Shown piece by piece: positions 1 to 6,093 of a stretch of DNA of 64,000 bases. The stretch lies in NCBI GenBank assembly GCA_947168525.1, contig CAMVMG010000010.1:1-64000 (forward strand), written 5' to 3'. Both the position numbers and the translations under genes were made by a program. The stretch comes from an uncultured Bacteroidales bacterium (GTDB taxonomy: Bacteria > Bacteroidota > Bacteroidia > Bacteroidales > UBA932). The notes beneath the pieces were generated by a model that saw nothing but the letters and a program-made list of their open reading frames with translations, made no database searches and was not told the DNA's origin. Each line of letters starts with the position of its first letter. Positions within the stretch are counted from its first letter, which is position 1.

Positions 1-200
1 AGGGTGCACCGTGAAGTGCACCCTAGCCGGGCAGCACCCCCTGTAGGGTGCACCGCGAAGTGCACCCTAGCCGGGCAGCACCCCCGTAGGGTGCACCGCG
101 AAGTGCACCCTAGCCGGGCAGCACCCCCTGTAGGGTGCACCGTGAAGTGCACCCTAGCCCGGCAGCACCCCCTGTAGGGTGCACCGTGAAGTGCACCCTA
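1..200. repeat. Tandem array of hairpin-forming 44-bp repeats
   Basis: Four full units start at 1, 45, 88 and 132, and a fifth, partial unit covers 176-200. Units are 44 bp apart from the second, which is 43 bp. Each unit begins with a perfect 9-bp inverted repeat, AGGGTGCAC / GTGCACCCT, around a 6-nt loop (CGTGAA or CGCGAA), followed by a GC-rich 20-nt spacer that ends in CCCCCTGT. Units differ at only one or two bases. The array touches the window edge, so its true length is unknown. The inverted repeat inside every unit and the short spacers do not fit CRISPR. No protein is recognisable. Confidence 0.9.
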
Positions 201-205
201 ACTAA

Positions 206-239
206 GTCAGGCTTTACAGGAAGTCAGGGTTTACAGGAA
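206..239. repeat. Two-copy 17-bp direct repeat
   Basis: Two adjacent 17-bp copies (206-222 and 223-239) differ at one base, C versus G at the sixth position after GTCAG. They lie between the hairpin array and the 3' end of the HAD phosphatase gene. Function unknown. Confidence 0.7.
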
Positions 240-298
240 CTGACCCGTGGCGCTAGCAGAGCATGCGGCGATGAGCGTTCGGAACACTTCCAGCGCCA

Positions 299-1045
299 TT
301 ACGGAACTTGGGCGCCGCGTACCTCGATGGCGCGGGGTGTTTCCTCTCTCAGCAGGGCGCCTTCCAGTTCCTGGACGGATGTTACCAGCGAGTAGTCGGC
401 CGATGCTTCCAGGGTTCGATAGCCCCAGCTGACGGCGATGCCGCGGATGCCGCCGCCTGCTGCCGTTCGCATGTCGGTGAGGGAGTCGCCGACCATGGCG
501 GCCCCGGAAGGGGAGACGCCGGTCTGGCGGAGCACTTCGCGTACGATTTCCGGGTTCGGCTTTAGTGGGTAGCCCTCGCGGTTGCCCAGGATGGCTACGA
601 AGGGGATGCCGGGGAAGAATTCGGCCACCAGGCGCTCGGTGCCCGCCTGGAATTTGTTGGAGGCGATGGCCAGCTGAACCCCGCGCGCATGCAGCCGGGA
701 CAGAAGGGCCTGCATGCCGGGATAGGGTCGGGTGCGGTCGCTGATATGGGCGGTGTAATAGGCTTTGAAGTCGGCCAGGGCGGCATCCACAAGGGTTTCC
801 GAGGGCGTTCCGGAGACCAGCCTTCCGGCGGAGACCAGCTTTCCGGCGGGTGCGGCGGACAGCGCTTTTTCGAGGGCCTGGCGCACCAGGTTGCGGACGC
901 CGTGGCCCACCATGCCGCGGTATTCCTCCAGGCTGTGGAGGGGGAGGCTGCGTTGTGCTAAAGCGTGGTTTACGGCGGCAGAAAGATCTTCCAGGGTATC
1001 CAGGAGCGTGCCGTCCAGGTCGAATATGACAACTTTGGTTTCCAT
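299..1045 (-). CDS. gph: HAD-family phosphatase, phosphoglycolate phosphatase-like
   Basis: The 248-residue protein opens with HAD motif I (FDLDGTLLDT; catalytic Asp9 and Asp11), has motif II around IASNKF, a downstream Lys in KPNPE, and the acidic motif IV GDSLTDM. This layout and length match the Gph/PGMB branch, which dephosphorylates small phosphates such as 2-phosphoglycolate; the substrate cannot be read from sequence. I chose the ATG at 1043-1045 because motif I must lie near the N-terminus, and it sits below a TAnnTTTG promoter at 1109-1116. A start at 1111 would add 22 residues and lie in the promoter. It is transcribed divergently from the NUDIX-HD gene. Confidence 0.85.
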   Translation of the reverse strand: METKVVIFDLDGTLLDTLEDLSAAVNHALAQRSLPLHSLEEYRGMVGHGVRNLVRQALEKALSAAPAGKLVSAGRLVSGTPSETLVDAALADFKAYYTAHISDRTRPYPGMQALLSRLHARGVQLAIASNKFQAGTERLVAEFFPGIPFVAILGNREGYPLKPNPEIVREVLRQTGVSPSGAAMVGDSLTDMRTAAGGGIRGIAVSWGYRTLEASADYSLVTSVQELEGALLREETPRAIEVRGAQVP

Positions 1046-1108
1046 TTGTGCGATTGATTTCCGGGATGTTCTGGCCGCCAGTCTGCTTTTCCCTGGCTTT
1101 TCCGGGTG

Positions 1109-1116
1109 CAAAGATA
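1109..1116 (-). promoter_or_regulatory. Bacteroidota -7 element (TATCTTTG) for the HAD gene
   Basis: On the minus strand this reads TATCTTTG, matching TAnnTTTG. It is 63 nt upstream of the chosen ATG and is half of a divergent promoter pair with 1129-1136. Confidence 0.7.
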
Positions 1117-1128
1117 CGCAAAAACGGC

Positions 1129-1136
1129 TATATTTG
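1129..1136 (+). promoter_or_regulatory. Bacteroidota -7 element (TATATTTG) for the NUDIX-HD gene
   Basis: TATATTTG followed by C, with the ATG of the NUDIX-HD gene 28 nt downstream. It lies within 13 nt of the opposing element at 1109-1116. Confidence 0.75.
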
Positions 1137-1164
1137 CAGCGTGGAAAACCAAGTACAGCACAAG

Positions 1165-2184
1165 ATGAAATCGATCGAAGTGGTGGCGGCCGTCATCCGC
1201 CGGGATAACAAAGTGTTTGCGACCCAACGCGGCTACGGCCCCTGGAAAGACTACTGGGAGTGGCCCGGCGGCAAGGTGGAGGCGGGGGAGACGCCGGAGC
1301 AGGCCCTGGTCCGCGAGATCCGGGAAGAGCTGGACACGGAGGTCGGTGTGGGCCCGCTCCTGCACACGATTGACTGGGATTACCCGGACTTCCACCTGCA
1401 CATGCACTGCTTTCTGTGCACCCTCGAGGGCGCGTCCCTCCACCTGATGGAGCACGAAGCCGCCCGCTGGCTCTCCTACGACACCCTCCATTCGGTGGAC
1501 TGGCTTCCGGCCGATGTGCAGCTGCTTCCCAGGGTCGCCGCCGCCCTGCTGGACACAGACCCTGCCCTGACGGCTTTCCTGGAGGAGCAGATCATCCCGC
1601 GCTATGCCGCCTTCGACAAGGCGCATCGGGAAGACCACGCCCGGAGCGTGGTGCTGCGGGCCCTGCAGATGTCGGCCTATTATCCCGTAGACCGCAATCT
1701 GCTTTACACCGCGGCCGCCTGTCACGACCTGGGCCTTGCCGCAGACCGCGCCAGGCATCATCTGGAGAGCGGCCGGATTATCCGCAGCCTCCCGGAACTG
1801 GGCCGATGGTTTTCTCCGGAGCAGGTGGAACTGATCGCCCAGGCGGCGGAGGACCACCGGGCCAGCTCCGACCACGAACCCCGCAGCCTCTACGGTTCTC
1901 TGGTGGCCGAGGCCGACCGCCTTATCGAGCCGGAGCAGATCATCCGCCGCACGATCCAGTTCGGCCTGGAGCACTATCCTGTGCTGGAGAAGGAAGGCTA
2001 CTGGGAGCGTACGCTGGCGCATCTGCACGAGAAATACTACTATGGCGGCTATCTCAAGCTCTGGATTCCGGAGTCGCCCAACGCCGCCGCCCTGGAGAAG
2101 CTGCGGCACCTGATCGGCGACGAGCCCGCCCTCCGGCAGGTCTTCGAACGTTTATGGCGGGAGGAAACCCTGCCTGCGATTTGA
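1165..2184 (+). CDS. NUDIX hydrolase fused to an HD-domain phosphohydrolase
   Basis: The protein has 339 residues. The first ~135 are a MutT-type NUDIX domain with a near-complete Nudix box (GKVEAGE, then REIREEL), a family that removes pyrophosphate from oxidised or non-canonical nucleoside triphosphates. Residues ~150-300 carry an HD fold: His in EDHARS, the His-Asp pair in CHDLGL, further His residues, and Asp in VAEADRL, all expected metal ligands. HD proteins hydrolyse phosphoester bonds of nucleotides. The fusion suggests sequential steps on one nucleotide, which is inference. The ATG at 1165 was chosen over an upstream in-frame ATG at 1048 because the -7 element (1129-1136) lies between them. 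Confidence 0.85.
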   Translation: MKSIEVVAAVIRRDNKVFATQRGYGPWKDYWEWPGGKVEAGETPEQALVREIREELDTEVGVGPLLHTIDWDYPDFHLHMHCFLCTLEGASLHLMEHEAARWLSYDTLHSVDWLPADVQLLPRVAAALLDTDPALTAFLEEQIIPRYAAFDKAHREDHARSVVLRALQMSAYYPVDRNLLYTAAACHDLGLAADRARHHLESGRIIRSLPELGRWFSPEQVELIAQAAEDHRASSDHEPRSLYGSLVAEADRLIEPEQIIRRTIQFGLEHYPVLEKEGYWERTLAHLHEKYYYGGYLKLWIPESPNAAALEKLRHLIGDEPALRQVFERLWREETLPAI

Positions 2185-2194
2185 TTTTTATCCG

Positions 2195-2202
2195 TATCTT
2201 TG
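2195..2202 (+). promoter_or_regulatory. -7 element (TATCTTTG) for the EamA gene
   Basis: The element ends only 4 nt before the ATG at 2207, so the expected transcription start falls on or beside the start codon. The upstream gene ends at 2184. Confidence 0.7.
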
Positions 2203-2206
2203 CCGC

Positions 2207-3145
2207 ATGAACAAGAACAGTGTCATTGGTCCGGAGCTGCGGGGCCACCTTTCCATTGCAGCCGCGTATACCATCTTTGGACTTAACCTTGTATTCTGCA
2301 AGGATATCGCCAATTCCGGCACGGTGTCGCCCTATGTGCTGTTCACCCTGCGGGCCATCGGCGCCACGGCGCTGTTCTGGGCCATTTCGCTGTTCGTGCC
2401 CCGGGAGCGGGTGGAGCGGAAAGATTTCGGGAAAATCGCCGCAGCGTCGCTCTTCGGCCTTTTCCTGCCGCAGATGACCTTCCTGATGGCCATTACCATG
2501 TCGTCGGCCATCGATACGGCGGTGATTGGCACGCTGGGCCCCATTTTCACCATGCTTTTTGCCTTCCTGTTCCTGCGGGAGCCCATCACCGGCATGAAGG
2601 CCGGGGGCGTGTCGCTGAGCTTCGCGGGCATTCTGTTCCTGATTTTCAATTCGGTACACCAGGGCGGGGCGGCGGCCACCCAGCCTATGGGCGTGGTGCT
2701 GCTGCTGGTGAACAGCCTCAGTTTCTCTTTCTACCTGGGCCTTTTCCGGCCGCTGATCTCCAAGTATAGCGTGGTCACGTTCATGAAGTGGAGCTTCCTG
2801 TTTTCGCTGCTGCTGTCTTTGCCTATCTCGGCCCGGGGCCTGCTGACCACGGATTTCGGTGCCATTCCGGTGCTGGTGCGCTGGGAGATTGGTTATCTGG
2901 TGTTCTTCGCGACGTTTGTGGCGTATTTCCTGATTCCGTACGGGCAGCGCTTCATCCGGCCTACGCTGGTGAGCATGTATTCCTACCTGCAGCCTATCAT
3001 TGCGGCGGTGGTGAGCATCTGGACGGGCCTGGACACGCTGACCTGGCAGAAGGTGCTGTCGGCCCTGCTGGTGGTGGGCGGCGTGGTGATGGTGAGCCGG
3101 AGCCGGGCCGCCGGGCAGCACGCACCTGATGCAAAACTCCGGTAA
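2207..3145 (+). CDS. EamA/DMT-family transporter
   Basis: The 312-residue inner-membrane protein has about ten predicted hydrophobic helices arranged as two EamA repeats, starting with the helix near residues 14-31 (AAAYTIFGLNLVF). DMT exporters of this type move metabolites or amino acids; the substrate is unknown. No in-frame ATG exists between residue 1 and the middle of the first repeat, so the ATG at 2207 is the only sensible start although it lies right at the promoter. It ends with a Ser/Arg-rich tail (SRSRAAGQ). Confidence 0.85.
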   Translation: MNKNSVIGPELRGHLSIAAAYTIFGLNLVFCKDIANSGTVSPYVLFTLRAIGATALFWAISLFVPRERVERKDFGKIAAASLFGLFLPQMTFLMAITMSSAIDTAVIGTLGPIFTMLFAFLFLREPITGMKAGGVSLSFAGILFLIFNSVHQGGAAATQPMGVVLLLVNSLSFSFYLGLFRPLISKYSVVTFMKWSFLFSLLLSLPISARGLLTTDFGAIPVLVRWEIGYLVFFATFVAYFLIPYGQRFIRPTLVSMYSYLQPIIAAVVSIWTGLDTLTWQKVLSALLVVGGVVMVSRSRAAGQHAPDAKLR

Positions 3146-3151
3146 AATGAT

Positions 3152-3159
3152 TATATTTG
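3152..3159 (+). promoter_or_regulatory. -7 element (TATATTTG) for queD-queE
   Basis: TATATTTG lies 15 nt before the queD ATG at 3175, giving a predicted leader of only about 10 nt. It directly follows the EamA stop codon. Confidence 0.75.
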
Positions 3160-3174
3160 CGAAAAAGAGCGGAT

Positions 3175-3504
3175 ATGTACTACGTTTGCAAGAGACTGGA
3201 AATATCGTCGGCCCATGCCCTCAATCTTTCTTATGAGAGCAAGTGCGAAGAACTGCACGGGCACAACTGGATTGTGAAGATATACTGCAAGAGCGAAACC
3301 CTGAATGCCGACGGCATGGTGACGGACTTCACGCACATCAAGCGGCAGATCACGGGCGCGCTGGACCATAAGAACCTGAACGATGTGTTCGACTTCAACC
3401 CCACGGCGGAAAATATCGCCCGCTGGATCTGCGACCACGTGGAGAATGCCTACAAGGTAGAGGTGTGGGAGTCGGAGATGAACATGGCGGCTTACGAGCG
3501 CTAG
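3175..3504 (+). CDS. queD: 6-carboxy-5,6,7,8-tetrahydropterin synthase
   Basis: The 109-residue protein converts 7,8-dihydroneopterin triphosphate to 6-carboxytetrahydropterin, the second step of 7-deazaguanine (queuosine) synthesis. Visible residues are the zinc ligands His14 (SSAHAL) and His28/His30 (LHGHNW), Cys24 as the expected nucleophile, a central Asp-His pair (LDHKNLND) and the C-terminal Glu in VEVWESE. The ATG at 3175 follows a promoter; a TTG further upstream would overlap the promoter. The queD stop codon abuts the queE ATG, so the two are coupled. Confidence 0.95.
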   Translation: MYYVCKRLEISSAHALNLSYESKCEELHGHNWIVKIYCKSETLNADGMVTDFTHIKRQITGALDHKNLNDVFDFNPTAENIARWICDHVENAYKVEVWESEMNMAAYER

Positions 3505-4116
3505 ATGTACAAGGTCAACGAGATATTCTGCAGCCTGCAGGGGGAGGGCTTCTGGACCGGCACGCCGATGGTGTTTGTCCGGCTGAGCGGATGCAACCTG
3601 CGCTGCCCGTTCTGCGACACCGCCCACGAGGCGGGGGAGCAGCTGGAAGCGGAGGAGATTCTGGCCAGGGTCCGCGCTGCCGGGGCCAATAGCTCCCTGC
3701 CGGGCGCACAGGGCGTCTGCCGGGTCTGCCTCACCGGCGGGGAACCGCTTTTGCAGGTGGATGGGCGGCTGACCGGCCTGCTGCATGAGGCGGGGTATTC
3801 GCTGCACCTGGAAACCAATGGAACCCGGGAGGTCCCGTCGGGGATTGACTGGGTTACCTGCAGCCCCAAGGAGGACGTTCATGGCCTGAGCGGCAACGGC
3901 ACGGTGGTATTGGAAAAGGCCGACGAACTCAAGCTGGTCCTTGCTCCGGGCGTGGATCCGGAGCGATGGGCCGCTTTCCCTGCCACCTGGCATTTCTTGC
4001 AGCCTTGCGCCGGGGCCGACGGTTCCTCCAATGTGCCGGAGGTGGTCTCCTATGTGCTGGCACATCCGCTCTGGCGCCTTTCGCTCCAAACGCATAAACT
4101 CCTGAACATCCGATAG
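3505..4116 (+). CDS. queE: 7-carboxy-7-deazaguanine synthase (radical SAM)
   Basis: The 203-residue radical SAM enzyme makes 7-carboxy-7-deazaguanine from the QueD product. The [4Fe-4S] ligands are Cys30, Cys34 and Cys37 (CNLRCPFC, CX3CX2C), preceded by the substrate-binding start SLQGEGFWTG. TGGEP, the SAM-binding motif, follows at about residue 74. It starts immediately after the queD stop (TAGATG). QueC (11636) completes preQ0 synthesis elsewhere in this window. Length is normal for the family. Confidence 0.95.
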   Translation: MYKVNEIFCSLQGEGFWTGTPMVFVRLSGCNLRCPFCDTAHEAGEQLEAEEILARVRAAGANSSLPGAQGVCRVCLTGGEPLLQVDGRLTGLLHEAGYSLHLETNGTREVPSGIDWVTCSPKEDVHGLSGNGTVVLEKADELKLVLAPGVDPERWAAFPATWHFLQPCAGADGSSNVPEVVSYVLAHPLWRLSLQTHKLLNIR

Positions 4117-4118
4117 TC

Positions 4119-4943
4119 ATGCCGCTTTTACTGGTCATACTGGCTGCTGTTGCTCCTGCGCTGGGCCTGCTGTATTTCATCTACAACAAGGACAGCCTGC
4201 AGCGGGAACCGGTTCCGGAACTTCTGAAGGCGTTCGGGTACGGGATGCTGTCGGTCTTTGCTTCGCTGCTGGTGTCGGCCCCGCTGATGGGGCTGGGCGT
4301 TGTTCCTGCCATGCCGGAAACGGTGGGGGAGCACCTTCGGGTGGCTTTCTTTGGGGCCGGGCTGCCGGAAGAGCTGGCCAAGTTTGTGCTGCTGATGCTT
4401 TTCCTCCGCCGCTGCCGCTACTTTGACGAGTACACGGACGGGATTGTGTATGCCGCCTGCGTAGGCCTGGGCTTCGCCGCACTGGAAAATATCATGTACC
4501 TGATTCAGAACTTCCAGGACTGGGCGGCCGTGGGGGCCATGCGGGCGCTGTTTTCGGTGCCCGGCCACTTCTGCTTCGCCGTGGTGATGGGGTATTATTA
4601 CGCCAAGGCCTGCTTCGACCATCCGTCGGCACGGACACGGAACCTGTGCCTGGCCATCCTGCTTCCCATGCTGCTGCACGGCTGCTTCGACGCCCTGCTC
4701 ATGGTGTCGTCCGTTTCGGCCGCCGCTGCCGCGCTCATCGCCCTGTTCGGCGGGCTGTATTTTTTCATGCTCAAGACGTCGCGGAAGATGATTGGCACGC
4801 TGCTGGCCAAGGACAAGGAGGTGCAGGATGCGGCGGAACAGGCTGCCATCGACGCCTGCCGGGAGGCTGTCAACGAACTGGATGGTGAGTCTTCGGGGGG
4901 TGAGGGCGATTTCCCTTCGGCCCCGGAAGATATTGAGAATTAA
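4119..4943 (+). CDS. PrsW-family intramembrane metalloprotease
   Basis: The 274-residue multi-pass membrane protein carries the PrsW (MEROPS M82) signature: EExxK in LPEELAKF, an FxxxEN-type motif in FAALEN, and HxxxD in HGCFD. B. subtilis PrsW starts cleavage of a membrane anti-sigma factor; many homologues have no known substrate. The last ~55 residues are hydrophilic and acidic and look cytoplasmic. It begins 2 nt after queE, so it is probably co-transcribed with queuosine genes, a link with no obvious logic. The ECF operon at 40090-41366 encodes a small membrane protein that could be a substrate, but nothing here proves that. Confidence 0.85.
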   Translation: MPLLLVILAAVAPALGLLYFIYNKDSLQREPVPELLKAFGYGMLSVFASLLVSAPLMGLGVVPAMPETVGEHLRVAFFGAGLPEELAKFVLLMLFLRRCRYFDEYTDGIVYAACVGLGFAALENIMYLIQNFQDWAAVGAMRALFSVPGHFCFAVVMGYYYAKACFDHPSARTRNLCLAILLPMLLHGCFDALLMVSSVSAAAAALIALFGGLYFFMLKTSRKMIGTLLAKDKEVQDAAEQAAIDACREAVNELDGESSGGEGDFPSAPEDIEN

Positions 4944-4964
4944 CCTTATAATTCCATACATACT

Positions 4965-5546
4965 ATGAAACGTTTTATAGGACTGGTAACTATGTGTGCG
5001 TTATTATTCAACTCCCTGCCGGGAATGGCCCAGCTGTTTGGCTCGGGCAACAGGAGTAAAACTTTCACCTTCGAGAAGCTCCCTACCACCGTGGAGGAAC
5101 TTCAGGCTATGCCGGAAGCCTCCCTGCAGGACAACTACGCCACCGTGGCGCTCACCCTGGCGGTGTTGTGCAACTATGAGGCCGATGTAGACGGGACCAT
5201 CGCCATGCTGGACGTGCTCCGGGGCCCGGATCCCACCAGCACCTACGGCAAGCAGTTCCTCCGCGACCGCCTGCAGGGCAAGGGCTACAAGCCCCGCTCC
5301 TTCTTCAAGGGCGCTACGCCCGACAACAACTACACCCCTTCCCGGCCCTTCACCATTACGGTGAGTTCCAACAAGTACTCCTTCGACAACGAGAACTGGG
5401 CCACCCTGTACGTAACCTCCTCCGGGGCCGACAACCCCCGCCCCGTGAAGCTTCGCAAAAAACCCAGCACCGGTCAGTGGTTCCTCAACGACATCCAGTG
5501 CCTCTCCGACATCCGCATCCCCGCCGAGGACGACCCCTGGCGGTAG
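4965..5546 (+). CDS. Secreted protein of unknown function
   Basis: The 193-residue product has a Sec signal peptide (basic MKR, hydrophobic core, cleavage expected after GMAQ). The mature part starts with a helical ~70-residue segment containing conserved-looking YATVALTLAVLCNYEAD, then a beta-rich half (FTITVSSNKYSFDN, ATLYVTSSGADNPR, PVKLRKK). It is not a lipoprotein. I do not firmly recognise the family. It starts 21 nt after prsW and may be in the same transcript. Confidence 0.75.
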   Translation: MKRFIGLVTMCALLFNSLPGMAQLFGSGNRSKTFTFEKLPTTVEELQAMPEASLQDNYATVALTLAVLCNYEADVDGTIAMLDVLRGPDPTSTYGKQFLRDRLQGKGYKPRSFFKGATPDNNYTPSRPFTITVSSNKYSFDNENWATLYVTSSGADNPRPVKLRKKPSTGQWFLNDIQCLSDIRIPAEDDPWR

Positions 5547-5696
5547 GTAGCGGCTGCCCTTCCTCCCTGCCTTCCCGCCGCCGGGGACGATTCCCGGCGC
5601 CTTGGTACATGTCGTTACGCAAAATCGGCCCGAAACGTGTTGTAATGTGTCCTCCGTGACGTGTCGGGTGCACAAAATTAAGTGCTTGATTTGTAA

Positions 5697-5750
5697 TGTT
5701 TTACACAAAAGCCTTTAGGCGGTTCGGGCGGAAGATAAAGGTGTAAAACA
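5697..5750. repeat. Inverted repeat in a gene-free stretch
   Basis: The 306 nt between the secreted-protein gene and tRNA-Thr hold no convincing gene. They contain a perfect 10-bp inverted repeat TGTTTTACAC (5697-5706) / GTGTAAAACA (5741-5750), with a second pair CCTTTA (5712-5717) / TAAAGG (5736-5741) nested inside, so an RNA would fold into a long hairpin. A further 7-bp GC stem (CGCCGGG / CCCGGCG) near 5580-5600 could be a weak terminator. CAAAATTA at 5673-5680 resembles a minus-strand -7 element, but no gene follows it. Confidence 0.6.
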
Positions 5751-5817
5751 ATGGAAATCAGATACTTGCGTTCACGCGCGTGTTTGGTTGGGGGCGAGAG
5801 ATTACCTCACGAATACG

Positions 5818-5848
5818 AAAAAATCCAGCGAAAACCGCTGGATTTTTT
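5818..5848 (-). terminator. Rho-independent terminator after tRNA-Thr
   Basis: The stem ATCCAGCG / CGCTGGAT with loop GTTTT on the minus strand is followed by a run of T (plus-strand A run at 5818-5823). It lies just past the tRNA 3' end and is also T-flanked in the other direction. Confidence 0.85.
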
Positions 5849-5852
5849 GGTG

Positions 5853-5925
5853 AGCCACTCATGAGGCTCGAACTCACGACCTGCGCGTTACGAATGCGCT
5901 GCTCTACCGACTGAGCTAAAGTGGC
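5853..5925 (-). tRNA. tRNA-Thr (anticodon CGT)
   Basis: The 73-nt cloverleaf reads GCCACTT acceptor / GAGTGGC, D-arm GCTC/GAGC, anticodon loop TTCGTAA giving CGT (reads ACG, Thr), and T-arm GTGAG-TTCGAGC-CTCAT. The anticodon stem has four good pairs plus an A-C mismatch next to the loop (positions 31/39). CCA is not encoded directly after the discriminator base. It has its own promoter and terminator. Confidence 0.93.
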
Positions 5926-5952
5926 CTGACCGGTTGTGACGGACCGGGACTG

Positions 5953-5960
5953 CAAATATA
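5953..5960 (-). promoter_or_regulatory. -7 element (TATATTTG) for tRNA-Thr
   Basis: TATATTTG on the minus strand, 28 nt before the tRNA 5' end, with a TTGG-type -33 region about 20 nt further upstream. Confidence 0.7.
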
Positions 5961-6013
5961 AGACTTTTTTCCAAAACTTTCCAACTTTATTTGCAGACCA
6001 TCTTTGAAAACCG

Positions 6014-6021
6014 TATTTTTG
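6014..6021 (+). promoter_or_regulatory. -7 element (TATTTTTG) for the 6094-11556 gene run
   Basis: TATTTTTG then C, 72 nt before the ATG at 6094. A small hairpin (CCCGCT-ATG-AGCGGG) lies in the leader at about 6033-6047. Confidence 0.65.
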
Positions 6022-6093
6022 CAAACAGAAATCCCGCTATGAGCGGGAAGGTTTGTTGTGGCTTGTCTACAAAGACATAAACAGTTAGAACGT

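Noticed and set aside
1..200. Possible CRISPR array
   Set aside because: Units are near-identical along their whole length including the would-be spacers, each unit holds its own inverted repeat, and no cas genes are present.
135..395. 86-residue plus-strand frame spanning the repeat array
   Set aside because: It is built from the repeat and then runs antisense to the HAD phosphatase gene; no start signal or motif.
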